From Bacillota bacterium (GTDB lineage Bacteria > Bacillota > Clostridia > Lachnospirales > Lachnospiraceae), in NCBI GenBank assembly GCA_023436065.1, contig JAEZKU010000058.1, forward strand, positions 1 to 17,920: a DNA stretch of 17,920 bases. The letters run 5' to 3'. The notes under the pieces were generated by a model. The model was not told where the DNA came from. It ran no database searches and was given only the letters and a program-made list of their open reading frames with translations. Below, in pieces: positions 6,097 through 13,527 of this stretch (the first letter of the stretch is position 1; every line of letters begins with the position of its first letter). The position numbers and the translations under genes were made by a program.

Positions 6097-7650
6097 TTAC
6101 CGCTTAGTGGTCCATTTGGAGCAATCCCATACCTGAGTAGCCACATCTTCATAGAACTCAGGCTCATGGCAAATGAGAAGGATGCTGCCCTTATATGCCT
6201 TTAAGGCACGTTTCAGCTCATCCTTCGCATCCACATCCAGATGATTGGTGGGCTCGTCGAGCAGCAGAATATTGGTCTCACGATTAATCAGCTTGCAGAG
6301 GCGTACCTTAGCCTGCTCACCACCGCTTAATACTCTGATCTGACTTTCGATATGCTTGGTGGTAAGACCGCACTTAGCAAGCGCGGATCGTACCTCGTAC
6401 TGTGTATAGCCGGGGAATTCCTTCCAGAGCTCATCCATACAGGTGGTCGTATTACCGGGTGCCATCTCCTGTTCGAAGTAGCCGATATTCAGATAATCAC
6501 CGAGAGTGACCTTACCACTAAGGGACGGAATCAAACCAAGGATACTCTTAAGCAGAGTGGTCTTTCCGATACCGTTAGCTCCTACTAACACAATCTTTTC
6601 TCCACGCTCCATGGACAGGTTCAGAGGAGAGGACAGAGGTTCTTCATAACCGATGACCAGCTCCTCAGTCTGGAAGATGTAACGGCCAGCAGCACGAGCC
6701 TCTTTGAAGTTAAACTCGGGCTTCGGCTTCTCCTTGGCCAACTCGATGACCTCCATCTTATCCAGCTTCTTCTGTCGGGACATAGCCATATTGCGAGTGG
6801 ATACCCTCGCTTTATTTCTTGCAACGAAATCCTCCAGCTCCTCGATTTCCTTCTGCTGGCGGTTATAGGCAGCCTCCAGCTGCCTTTTTTTCATTTCATA
6901 AACCTCCAGGAACTTATCGTAATCACCCACATAACGGTTCAATTCCTGATTCTCCATGTGATATATGATATTGATTACGCTGTTTAAGAAAGGAATATCA
7001 TGAGAAATCAGAATGAAGGCATTCTCGTATTCTGTCAGGTAACGCTTCAACCATTCAATATGCTGAACATCGAGATAGTTGGTCGGCTCGTCGAGTAGCA
7101 GAATATCAGGCTTTTCCAAGAGCAGCTTACCCAGTAAAAGCTTGGTTCTCTGTCCACCGCTTAAATCTGCTACATCCGTATCCAGACCGATATCATCTAA
7201 GCCCAGTGCATGGGCGATTTCCTCTACTTTGCTGTCAATAATGTAGAAATCGTGCATCGACAGGAGCTCCTGAATTGTGCCAAGCTCCTCAATCATTTCT
7301 TCTAAGGCATCACCCTCTGCTTCTCCCATGGTATCACAGATCAGGTTCATCCTTTCCTCCAGCTCAAAGAGATAGGAGAAGGCTGATTGGAGGACACTGC
7401 GCAGTGTCATCCCCCGTTCCAATACTGCATGCTGATCCAGATATCCGACATGGACATGCTTGGACCACTCTACCTTACCTTCGTCAGGCATCAGCTTGCC
7501 TGTCACAATATTCATAAAGGTGGATTTTCCTTCGCCGTTGGCACCGATCAATCCGATATGCTCACCCTTCAGCAGACGAAAGGAGACATTGTTGAAAATT
7601 GCGCGGTCTCCAAAGCCATGACTGAGATTCGTTACATTTAAGATACTCAT
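6097..7650 (-). CDS. ABC-F family ATPase (ribosome-associated type)
   Basis: A 517-residue soluble protein with two ABC domains and no membrane segment. Domain 1 has Walker A GANGEGKST (36-44), signature LSGGQ (163-167), Walker B ILLLDE (183-188) and switch His in SHD (216-218). A charged linker (about 240-325, rich in K, R and E, with a probable coiled-coil pair) corresponds to the P-site tRNA interaction motif region. Domain 2 has GANGIGKTT (357-365), LSGGE (441-445), ILLLDE (461-466) and ICHEPEF. Both sites look intact. ABC-F proteins act on the ribosome, either easing stalled translation or giving resistance to drugs of the peptidyl-transferase centre; sequence reading alone cannot separate these, so no symbol is given. 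GAGG (7656-7659) lies five bases before the start. Its promoter and a leader hairpin lie at 7680-7766. Confidence 0.93.
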   Translation of the reverse strand: MSILNVTNLSHGFGDRAIFNNVSFRLLKGEHIGLIGANGEGKSTFMNIVTGKLMPDEGKVEWSKHVHVGYLDQHAVLERGMTLRSVLQSAFSYLFELEERMNLICDTMGEAEGDALEEMIEELGTIQELLSMHDFYIIDSKVEEIAHALGLDDIGLDTDVADLSGGQRTKLLLGKLLLEKPDILLLDEPTNYLDVQHIEWLKRYLTEYENAFILISHDIPFLNSVINIIYHMENQELNRYVGDYDKFLEVYEMKKRQLEAAYNRQQKEIEELEDFVARNKARVSTRNMAMSRQKKLDKMEVIELAKEKPKPEFNFKEARAAGRYIFQTEELVIGYEEPLSSPLNLSMERGEKIVLVGANGIGKTTLLKSILGLIPSLSGKVTLGDYLNIGYFEQEMAPGNTTTCMDELWKEFPGYTQYEVRSALAKCGLTTKHIESQIRVLSGGEQAKVRLCKLINRETNILLLDEPTNHLDVDAKDELKRALKAYKGSILLICHEPEFYEDVATQVWDCSKWTTKR

Positions 7651-7679
7651 AAATACCTCATTCCTTATATTGATTCGAT

Positions 7680-7713
7680 CGGTGTGAAGGTTGACTGACT
7701 TTCACACAGACCG
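7680..7713 (-). promoter_or_regulatory. Leader hairpin of the ABC-F gene
   Basis: GTGTGAAGG (7682-7690) pairs with CTTTCACAC (7699-7707) with one G-U, and the flanking CGG/CCG can extend it. It lies in the predicted 80-base leader of the ABC-F message, between the promoter and the ribosome site. Resistance-type ABC-F genes are often controlled by leader attenuation, but here no T-run follows the stem in the transcript direction and I see no convincing leader peptide, so a control role is only possible. Confidence 0.4.
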
Positions 7714-7737
7714 GTTATTTTTACACTGCAACTCATA

Positions 7738-7766
7738 ATTTTACACGAAGTACGACGAAAAGACAA
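7738..7766 (-). promoter_or_regulatory. Sigma-A promoter of the ABC-F gene
   Basis: Read on the minus strand, TTGTCT (7766-7761) and TAAAAT (7743-7738) are exactly 17 bases apart. Transcription would start near 7730 and give a leader of about 80 bases before the start codon at 7650. Confidence 0.65.
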
Positions 7767-7857
7767 TTCAAATAATTAAATTTAATAAAATAATTAAATT
7801 CGATATTACTTCAATTTTTTATACAAAAATTAATGTTGAAATTTGTTAAAAAATTTA

Positions 7858-7886
7858 TTGTTATTTTTTGGATACCTATTTATAAT
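7858..7886 (+). promoter_or_regulatory. Sigma-A promoter of pilT
   Basis: TTGTTA (7858-7863) and a consensus TATAAT (7881-7886) are 17 bases apart in an AT-rich setting. The leader of about 80 bases contains a small stem (GTCC and TAC at 7912-7919 with GTAGGAC at 7928-7934) and GGGAGG (7958-7963) eight bases before ATG 7972. Confidence 0.7.
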
Positions 7887-7971
7887 TAGACTAATGACAA
7901 CATCATTTCGTGTCCATACTATTCATGGTAGGACTCAAATATAGAAAGCGTACGATTGGGAGGATAAAAGA

Positions 7972-9054
7972 ATGAAAGCTACAATAGATGAATTATTGCA
8001 GGATGCCCAGAGTAGAGGAGCATCCGATTTACATCTTACGGTGGGAATTTCCCCGCGATGCAGGGTAAACGGAGAATTGGTGGATATGGGGTATGATGTA
8101 CTCAGACCCTCTGATCTGATGGAGATTGCTATGCCCATGGTGCCTGACCGGTTGATGGAGACCTTGCAGGATAACGGAGAGGTGGACTTCTCCTATTCCA
8201 TTAAGAATGTGGGAAGATTTCGAGTCAATATGTTTAAACAGCGTGGTTCCTATGCTCTGGTTATCAGAATCATCTATACGTCAATACCAACAGCCGAAGA
8301 GCTTGGAATGCCGGCATCCATCATGGAGCTGTCCAAAAAGAAGAGAGGATTAATTCTTGTTACCGGTCCTACCGGCAGTGGTAAATCTACAACACTTGCG
8401 ACAATCATAGATATGATCAATAACAATCAAAATCGTCATATCATCACCTTGGAGGATCCGATTGAATATCTTCATAAGCATAATATGTCAATCGTAAATC
8501 AAAGGGAAGTCGGTACGGATTCCCGTTCCTTCTCCAATGCACTCAGGGAAGTGCTCAGAGAGGACCCGGATGTCATCCTGATCGGGGAGATGAAGGATTA
8601 TGAGACGATGGAGATAGCCATCAGTGCAGCTGAGACCGGACATCTCGTGCTGACCTCCCTGAATACGGTAGGAGCAATCAATACCTTAGAGAGAATTATT
8701 GATGTGTTTCCTCCACACAGGCATCAGCAGGTAAGAGTCCAGCTTTCCTCGGTAATGGAGGGAGTAATCTCGCAGCAGCTGATACCGACAGCAAATCAGA
8801 CAGGCAGAGTGGCAGCCTTTGAGGTGATCTTATCCAATCCTTCTATTAGAAATTTTCTTCGGGAAGGCAAGCTGGCTCAGATCACAACCTATCTTCAGAC
8901 CAATAAACGTCAGGGTATGAAGACTATGGATGAAGCAATTTATGAGCTTTATCTCTTCGGTAAAATCACAAAGGAACAGGCTTTATTCTATTCCCAGGAT
9001 ATTCCGGCTATGGAAAGAAAGCTGAATTATTTCGTAAAGGATGATGATGTGTAA
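7972..9054 (+). CDS. pilT: PilT-type type IV pilus retraction ATPase
   Basis: A 360-residue hexameric motor ATPase of the GspE/PilT family, close to the usual PilT length. The N-terminal PAS-like domain (ASDLHLTVG at 17-25) is followed by the RecA-like core: Walker A GPTGSGKST (132-140), Asp box TLEDPIE (159-165), Walker B DVILIGEMKD (200-209) and AETGHLVL (220-227). The His-box position, usually TLHT in PilT, reads SLNT here: N231 replaces the histidine. The C-terminal domain includes RIIDVFPPHRHQQVRVQLS, VISQQLIP and the AIR-like region near 315. Such ATPases depolymerise pili for twitching and DNA uptake. No other pilus gene lies in the window, so this pilT is solitary. Start and ribosome site are clear. 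Confidence 0.92.
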   Translation: MKATIDELLQDAQSRGASDLHLTVGISPRCRVNGELVDMGYDVLRPSDLMEIAMPMVPDRLMETLQDNGEVDFSYSIKNVGRFRVNMFKQRGSYALVIRIIYTSIPTAEELGMPASIMELSKKKRGLILVTGPTGSGKSTTLATIIDMINNNQNRHIITLEDPIEYLHKHNMSIVNQREVGTDSRSFSNALREVLREDPDVILIGEMKDYETMEIAISAAETGHLVLTSLNTVGAINTLERIIDVFPPHRHQQVRVQLSSVMEGVISQQLIPTANQTGRVAAFEVILSNPSIRNFLREGKLAQITTYLQTNKRQGMKTMDEAIYELYLFGKITKEQALFYSQDIPAMERKLNYFVKDDDV

Positions 9055-9103
9055 TACCCGGATCAAGGCGGAACTCTTTTTGCTGGATTTCTGGGGACAG
9101 GCA

Positions 9104-9112
9104 TGTTATAAT
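9104..9112 (+). promoter_or_regulatory. Extended -10 promoter before the GtrA-like gene
   Basis: TGTTATAAT combines a TG extension with a consensus -10 (9107-9112). The -35 at the right distance (TGGATT, 9084-9089) is weak, as is common for extended -10 promoters. The start site would be near 9119, which rules out GTG 9121 as a translation start and supports ATG 9142. It would drive the GtrA-like gene, the methyltransferase gene and folC. Confidence 0.6.
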
Positions 9113-9141
9113 CATTTGAAGTGCTTACATTGGAGGACAAC

Positions 9142-9585
9142 ATGGACAATCATTTAATAAAAGCAAGAATCCGTAAGCTGTGGCAGATATCAGTGAACAG
9201 AGAGACCATAACCTATATCATAGCAGGCGCTCTGACGACCCTCGTAAACTTCTCCAGCTATGAGGGACTATATCGGCTGGGATTATCCAATCTCTGGGCA
9301 AATGCCTGGGCCTGGGTGATCGCGGTGACATTCGCTTATATCGTGAATAAGAGAAATGTATTCATGTCAAAAAGCTCAGGGATTAAGGACGAAGCTTCAA
9401 AGCTTACCAAGTTCTTTGGGGCCAGGCTTGTGACTCTGGGAGTCGAGCAGTTCGGTATGTATATTTTTGTTAATCGACTTGGCTTCTACCGTCTGCTCGT
9501 TAAGGCGTGTCTGGCGGTCATCGTAATCATTTTAAATTATTTATTCAGTAAGCTTTATATATTTAACAGAAATCGTGAAAAATAA
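9142..9585 (+). CDS. GtrA-like four-helix membrane protein
   Basis: A 147-residue integral membrane protein with four predicted segments (about residues 22-45, 50-70, 92-112 and 115-138) and a basic tail. The layout and landmarks YIIAGALTTLVNFSSY, FAYIVNKRNVF and NYLFSKLYIF fit the GtrA/DPMS family. Its members help flip lipid-linked sugars or assist glycosylation of teichoic acids and O-antigens, or form a domain beside polyprenyl-phosphate glycosyltransferases. No glycosyltransferase gene adjoins it here, so the substrate is unknown. ATG 9142 follows GGAGG (9132-9136) by five bases. It is 32 bases upstream of the methyltransferase gene with no terminator between them, so it probably heads that operon. 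Confidence 0.85.
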   Translation: MDNHLIKARIRKLWQISVNRETITYIIAGALTTLVNFSSYEGLYRLGLSNLWANAWAWVIAVTFAYIVNKRNVFMSKSSGIKDEASKLTKFFGARLVTLGVEQFGMYIFVNRLGFYRLLVKACLAVIVIILNYLFSKLYIFNRNREK

Positions 9586-9617
9586 GACAAAGGAACAAGA
9601 AAGGCACAGATATAGAT

Positions 9618-10832
9618 ATGAATGGAATGAAAGCCAAAGCAATCGTACGCTTAAGAAAGGGAGAAGGCAGGACCCTAAAGAGCGGCGGTCTCTGGATTTA
9701 TGATAATGAGATTGACCGGATTACCGGGGATTATGTGGATGGAGATCTGGTATATGTGCATGACTTTGACGATTATTATCTTGGCTGTGGATTTATTAAC
9801 TCCAATTCCAAGATCAGAGTCAGAATTATGTCAAGGGTAAAGGGACAGGAGATTGACCATGATTTCCTTACGATGCGGGTTAAGACTGCCTGGGAATATC
9901 GTAAGACTACTGTCGACACGGACAGTTGCCGGATTATCTTCGGTGAGGCTGATTTCCTCCCGGGTATCGTAATCGATAAATTCTCAGATGTACTTGTGGT
10001 ACAGTCACTGGCACTCGGGATTGACAGGCTGAAACTTACGATTCTGGATATTCTCAAGGAGCTTTTAGCACAGGATGGCATTACAATCCGTGGTGTCTAC
10101 GAACGAAGCGATGCCAAGGTACGACTGAATGAGGGAATGGAACGGGTAAAGGGCTTTATCGGCGAACCCTTCGATACCAAGGTACAGATTATCGAAAATA
10201 ATGTTAAGTATATTGTAGATGTGGCGGAAGGGCAAAAGACAGGCTTCTTCCTTGACCAGAAATATAACCGTGCCGCGATTGCGGGCTTGTGCAAAGGGGC
10301 AAGGGTTTTGGATTGCTTTACCCATACCGGTTCCTTTGCGTTAAATGCAGGCATGGGGGGAGCACGCGAGGTCATCGGAGTCGATGCCTCAGAGCTCGGA
10401 GTTGCACAGGCAACTGAGAATGCAGCTCTGAATGGATTATCAGACCGGGTGAAGTTTATCACAGCGGATGTATTCGATCTGCTGCCGGAGTACGAAAAGC
10501 AGGGAGAGCTGTTTGACGTCATCATACTGGATCCGCCCGCCTTTACAAAATCCAAGAATTCAGTAAAAAATGCGATTAAGGGATATCGTGAGATTAACTT
10601 AAGAGCAATGAAATTGATTAAGGACGGAGGGTATCTTGCAACCTGTTCCTGTTCTCATTTTATGACACCGGATTTATTTGCGGAAACCATCGGACAGGCG
10701 GCCAGAAATGTAAGGAAGAGAATTCGTCAGGTAGAATACCGTACCCAGGCCCCGGACCATCCCATCCTCTGGGCAGCGGATGAATCCTATTATCTGAAAT
10801 TCTTCATCTTCCAGGTAGTGAATGAGAAATAA
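9618..10832 (+). CDS. RlmI-type 23S rRNA (cytosine-5) methyltransferase
   Basis: A 404-residue class I SAM-dependent rRNA methyltransferase, close to the E. coli RlmI length (about 396). Residues 1-75 form a PUA RNA-binding domain (LKSGGLWIYDNEI, GFINSNSKIRVRI). A middle EEHEAD-like domain contains LPGIVIDKFSDVLVVQ (114-129), then the Rossmann domain with SAM motif I VLDCFTHTGSFAL (230-242), acidic loop GVDAS (254-258), motif IV DPPAFTKS (305-312) and CSCSHF (343-348), which supplies the catalytic cysteine. It should methylate a cytosine of 23S rRNA, with RlmI C1962 as precedent; the exact site is inferred. The start is uncertain between ATG 9618 and ATG 9627; the ribosome site AAGG (9601-9604) is weak and rather far. 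folC follows 12 bases after its stop. Confidence 0.88.
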   Translation: MNGMKAKAIVRLRKGEGRTLKSGGLWIYDNEIDRITGDYVDGDLVYVHDFDDYYLGCGFINSNSKIRVRIMSRVKGQEIDHDFLTMRVKTAWEYRKTTVDTDSCRIIFGEADFLPGIVIDKFSDVLVVQSLALGIDRLKLTILDILKELLAQDGITIRGVYERSDAKVRLNEGMERVKGFIGEPFDTKVQIIENNVKYIVDVAEGQKTGFFLDQKYNRAAIAGLCKGARVLDCFTHTGSFALNAGMGGAREVIGVDASELGVAQATENAALNGLSDRVKFITADVFDLLPEYEKQGELFDVIILDPPAFTKSKNSVKNAIKGYREINLRAMKLIKDGGYLATCSCSHFMTPDLFAETIGQAARNVRKRIRQVEYRTQAPDHPILWAADESYYLKFFIFQVVNEK

Positions 10833-10844
10833 GGCGGTATGCAT

Positions 10845-12227
10845 ATGACATATGAAGAGGCTAGAAGCTTTATAGAGGAAGCAAATCAATATGGAAGTAA
10901 GCTCGGACTGGAGACAGTGACCGAGCTTATGTCGCGTCTGGGGAATCCGCAGGAGGAGCTGAAGGTGATCCATATCGCCGGAACGAACGGTAAGGGCTCC
11001 ACAAATACCTTTATTGCATCGATCCTGGCAGCAGCGGGTTACCGGGTTGGAAGATATATCTCCCCGGTCGTATTTTCCTATCGGGAGAGGATTCAGATCT
11101 TCAATCCCTATACTAAGGACGACGTTTCACAAGCGCAGAATAGGAGCGCATCTATTACAGAAGAAACAGAGTGCCCCTATCAAACAGAATACATCAGCAG
11201 ACAGGGAATCATTGATGCCATTGAAAAGATAAAAATGGCATGTGAAACAATGGTTTCAGAAGGGGTTGCCCATCCGACCTCCTTTGAGATAGAGACAGCG
11301 ATGGCGATACTGTATTTTCGAGAGATTGGTGTGGATTTTGCCGTGATTGAGGTGGGACTCGGTGGAAGAATGGATGCAACGAACATTTTCACAAAGCCTG
11401 TCTGCGCAGTCATCACTTCCATCAGCATGGACCATATGCAATTCCTTGGGGATACGTTAGCTTTGATTGCGGAGGAGAAAGCAGGAATTATTAAGAAAGG
11501 CTGTCCGGTTGTGACCTGTAGCCAGAAGTCTGAGGTACTTGAGGTACTGCTTAGGGTCAGTCTGGAGAAGAAGGCACCTTTCACACTCGCAGATCACACA
11601 AATTCGGTCTTATTATCCTTTACCCCTGAGGGTACGGAGTTTCGATATCAGGGAGAGGAATACCGTATTCAGCTGTTAGGTGCACATCAGATCATGAATG
11701 CGGTACTCGCCATCGAGGCAGTGAAGGCACTGGGTTCGGAGGGCTTTCTCATCTCAGAGGAAGCAGTGAAGGCCGGTCTATCCAGTGCAAAATGGAGCGG
11801 AAGGCTTGAGGTGATCGGGCAAAAGCCGTATTTCATCATCGATGGGGCACATAATGAAGAGGCAGCCCTGCGGCTGGCTGATGCAGTCAGACTGTATTTT
11901 CAGGGACGCAGAATCATCTATATCATGGGTATCTTTGCGGATAAGGATTACTGCAGGGTGGTAGAGCTGACTGCACCGCTTGCGGATCTGATCATTACCC
12001 TGACACCGGATAACTTAAGGGCGTTAACTTCTGATGTACTGGCAAAAGAAGCACAAAAATACTGCCCGGCAGTGCTTGATGCCAAGACTGTCAGGCAGGC
12101 GGTAGCTTGTGCTTATGAAGCCGCAGGGGAAGAGGATATCATCCTGGCCTTTGGCTCACTTTCCTTCCTCGGAGAGCTGAAGGAGATTATTTCTTCGGTT
12201 CAGGAGCATCCAGATCCGGCGGATTAA
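10845..12227 (+). CDS. folC: Bifunctional folylpolyglutamate synthase/dihydrofolate synthase
   Basis: A 460-residue Mur-ligase-family enzyme that adds glutamate to dihydropteroate and to folates, using ATP. Visible marks are the phosphate loop GTNGKGST (46-53), YISPVVFSYRERIQI (71-85), EVGLGGRMDATN (169-180), SMDHMQFLGDTLALIAEEKAGIIK (194-217, only key parts needed) and DGAHNEEAA in the C-terminal ligase domain. Between residues about 86 and 120 it has a polar insertion that lengthens the usual loop after the SP-x-L-x-x-x-x-ERI motif. I prefer ATG 10845, seven bases after AGGCGG (10832-10837), over ATG 10839, which is only one base from that site. It is 12 bases behind the methyltransferase gene, so co-transcribed. 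Its 3' end overlaps the opposing gene by 41 bases. Confidence 0.93.
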   Translation: MTYEEARSFIEEANQYGSKLGLETVTELMSRLGNPQEELKVIHIAGTNGKGSTNTFIASILAAAGYRVGRYISPVVFSYRERIQIFNPYTKDDVSQAQNRSASITEETECPYQTEYISRQGIIDAIEKIKMACETMVSEGVAHPTSFEIETAMAILYFREIGVDFAVIEVGLGGRMDATNIFTKPVCAVITSISMDHMQFLGDTLALIAEEKAGIIKKGCPVVTCSQKSEVLEVLLRVSLEKKAPFTLADHTNSVLLSFTPEGTEFRYQGEEYRIQLLGAHQIMNAVLAIEAVKALGSEGFLISEEAVKAGLSSAKWSGRLEVIGQKPYFIIDGAHNEEAALRLADAVRLYFQGRRIIYIMGIFADKDYCRVVELTAPLADLIITLTPDNLRALTSDVLAKEAQKYCPAVLDAKTVRQAVACAYEAAGEEDIILAFGSLSFLGELKEIISSVQEHPDPAD

Positions 12228-13230
12228 AGGTACTGACTTTCTTACCGGCTCCGGTTCCGATAATGTAGGTATTCGTATTATCAAAATCCTTGAAGAACAC
12301 ATAGTTCGTGGTTACATGAATCTGTTTGAAATCACCATCCATCAGGAAATCATTTTTCTCGGTCTTCAAATCATAACGGTTGATGCCGTTATGCTTCGCA
12401 TCATCCACCTGATAGAACAGGTATCTGCCGTCCTTCGTGATATTATAGGTACTGCAGCTCTTCTTGATGACGGGTACGGGATCTGAACCGTCCAGGTTCA
12501 TACGGTAAATATGGTAATTTTCGTCTATATTGATATAGTAGATGGCATCCTCTGTAATAATTGGATATGCAATATTTCCTGCGATACTGGTGTGTGTCGT
12601 AAAGCTCTTTAGGTCCATGGCATTGATATTATGATCACCGCTATAGCCGGTATACAGGAGAGAGTTATTCTGAACCGTGAACGGTATCACCGCATCCTTC
12701 AGCAGTAGGCGTTCCTCCTTACCGTCTATCTTATATCGGTAAAGATATAACCCGATATGTGCATCATATCTTTGAAAATACAGATGATTGCCGTGCAGCA
12801 TCAGATAAGCTCCGGGATTCCCTGTATAAGCAAGCAGATTACTGCCATTATAATTCAGACGGAAAACACCGGTGTTATAAAACATCATGATACTTCCACG
12901 GGAATTCTCACGGGTATTATTGGCACGGACATAATAGATGTAATTGCCATCCGCATTGATAAATACGGCTTTATCATCATAAATCTTCTTGATATTCGAA
13001 CAATCCAGGTTCATCACATAGAGCTTCCCATCCGCAGCATCATTACTGAAAAAGATTTTTCCGTCCTTTTCGCAGAAAAGCCCTCCGTTATAGATATTTC
13101 CCGGGGTATTGCCAATCTCATCTTCTTCATTATAGTAAGTGCGGCCCGAGGAATATACCAGGACTGCCAATATAGCTATAATCGTGATACTGGAAAGGAA
13201 TATTAGTACTTTTAACACTGTTTTTGTCAT
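12187..13230 (-). CDS. Membrane-anchored DUF5050-type beta-propeller-like protein
   Basis: A 347-residue hypothetical protein. Residues 5-27 are a single hydrophobic anchor, leaving the rest outside the cell. The remainder is a run of repeats of roughly 40 residues with the pattern 'YNGGLFCEKDGKIFFSN - LYVMNLDGS - KIxxD - INxDGxYIYY', typical of the DUF5050/prolow-density-lipoprotein-receptor-like propellers abundant in Clostridia. I count about six or seven blades and see no catalytic motif. ATG 13230 has GGAGG (13236-13240) five bases before it; a TTG at 13242 would absorb that site. It is transcribed from its own promoter divergently from pheA. The role is unknown; sensing or binding at the cell surface is only an inference. 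Confidence 0.8.
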   Translation of the reverse strand: MTKTVLKVLIFLSSITIIAILAVLVYSSGRTYYNEEDEIGNTPGNIYNGGLFCEKDGKIFFSNDAADGKLYVMNLDCSNIKKIYDDKAVFINADGNYIYYVRANNTRENSRGSIMMFYNTGVFRLNYNGSNLLAYTGNPGAYLMLHGNHLYFQRYDAHIGLYLYRYKIDGKEERLLLKDAVIPFTVQNNSLLYTGYSGDHNINAMDLKSFTTHTSIAGNIAYPIITEDAIYYINIDENYHIYRMNLDGSDPVPVIKKSCSTYNITKDGRYLFYQVDDAKHNGINRYDLKTEKNDFLMDGDFKQIHVTTNYVFFKDFDNTNTYIIGTGAGKKVSTFNPPDLDAPEPKK

Positions 13231-13315
13231 GGTAACCTCCAAAGATGAGTTGATACGCAGCTGTTAACGAAAGATTAACCTGGTAATATGCAGTTCATAA
13301 TTACTGAACGGTAAT

Positions 13316-13344
13316 ATTATATTACTTCATAGGAAGGTTTGCAA
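13316..13344 (-). promoter_or_regulatory. Sigma-A promoter of the propeller-like gene
   Basis: On the minus strand TTGCAA (13344-13339) and a consensus TATAAT (13321-13316) are 17 bases apart. The leader to the start codon at 13230 is about 80 bases. Confidence 0.7.
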
Positions 13345-13414
13345 TAATGCAAATGGTTTATGACACTCTTAAGATAGCGATTAATTAAACGCTTTAAAGT
13401 GTTAAAGTTATTTG

Positions 13415-13443
13415 TTGCATCTTAAGGATGATAATAGTATAAT
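13415..13443 (+). promoter_or_regulatory. Sigma-A promoter of pheA
   Basis: TTGCAT (13415-13420) and a consensus TATAAT (13438-13443) are 17 bases apart. The leader of about 78 bases can form either AAGGTT/AACCTT (13451-13456 with 13486-13491) or AGCAGGG/CCTTGCT (13464-13470 with 13488-13494). These share bases and exclude each other, but both are short and neither is followed by a T-run. Confidence 0.75.
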
Positions 13444-13527
13444 GTACCAAAAGGTTCGACAAAAGCAGGGAAGTAGTAATCGGTTAACCTTGCTCATGAA
13501 ATATATGTTACATATGGAGGAACGGGA

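Larger units (their letters stand above)
7651..7971. other. Divergent promoter region between the ABC-F gene and pilT
   Basis: This 321-base gap is strongly AT-rich between about 7760 and 7890. It carries a minus-strand promoter and leader for the ABC-F gene and a plus-strand promoter and leader for pilT. A 12-base direct repeat (AATAATTAAATT, 7771-7782 and 7790-7801, the second approximate at its edges) sits between the two promoters. No small gene is supported. Confidence 0.6.
13231..13527. other. Divergent promoter region between the propeller gene and pheA
   Basis: This 297-base gap holds one consensus-like promoter on each strand, about 70 bases apart, each followed by a leader of roughly 80 bases. 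The region between them (13345-13414) is AT-rich with no gene. There is no T-box core (no TGGGA-type sequence near a specifier loop) for the aromatic pathway gene. Confidence 0.55.

Noticed and set aside
5583..6167. 194-codon open frame on the minus strand opposite pirin
   Set aside because: It is the antisense shadow of pirin, whose motifs are complete; it has no ribosome site and overlaps the end of the ABC-F gene.
10097..10555. 152-codon minus-strand frame opposite the rRNA methyltransferase
   Set aside because: Serine- and proline-rich composition typical of antisense shadows; no start signals and no recognisable domain.
12757..13206. 149-codon plus-strand frame opposite the propeller-like gene
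   Set aside because: Isoleucine-rich shadow of repetitive coding sequence; the minus-strand gene has promoter, ribosome site, membrane anchor and repeat pattern.
13443..13527. T-box or tryptophan/phenylalanine attenuator upstream of pheA
   Set aside because: The leader is only about 80 bases, has no T-box core words, no Phe-rich leader peptide and no terminator T-run.
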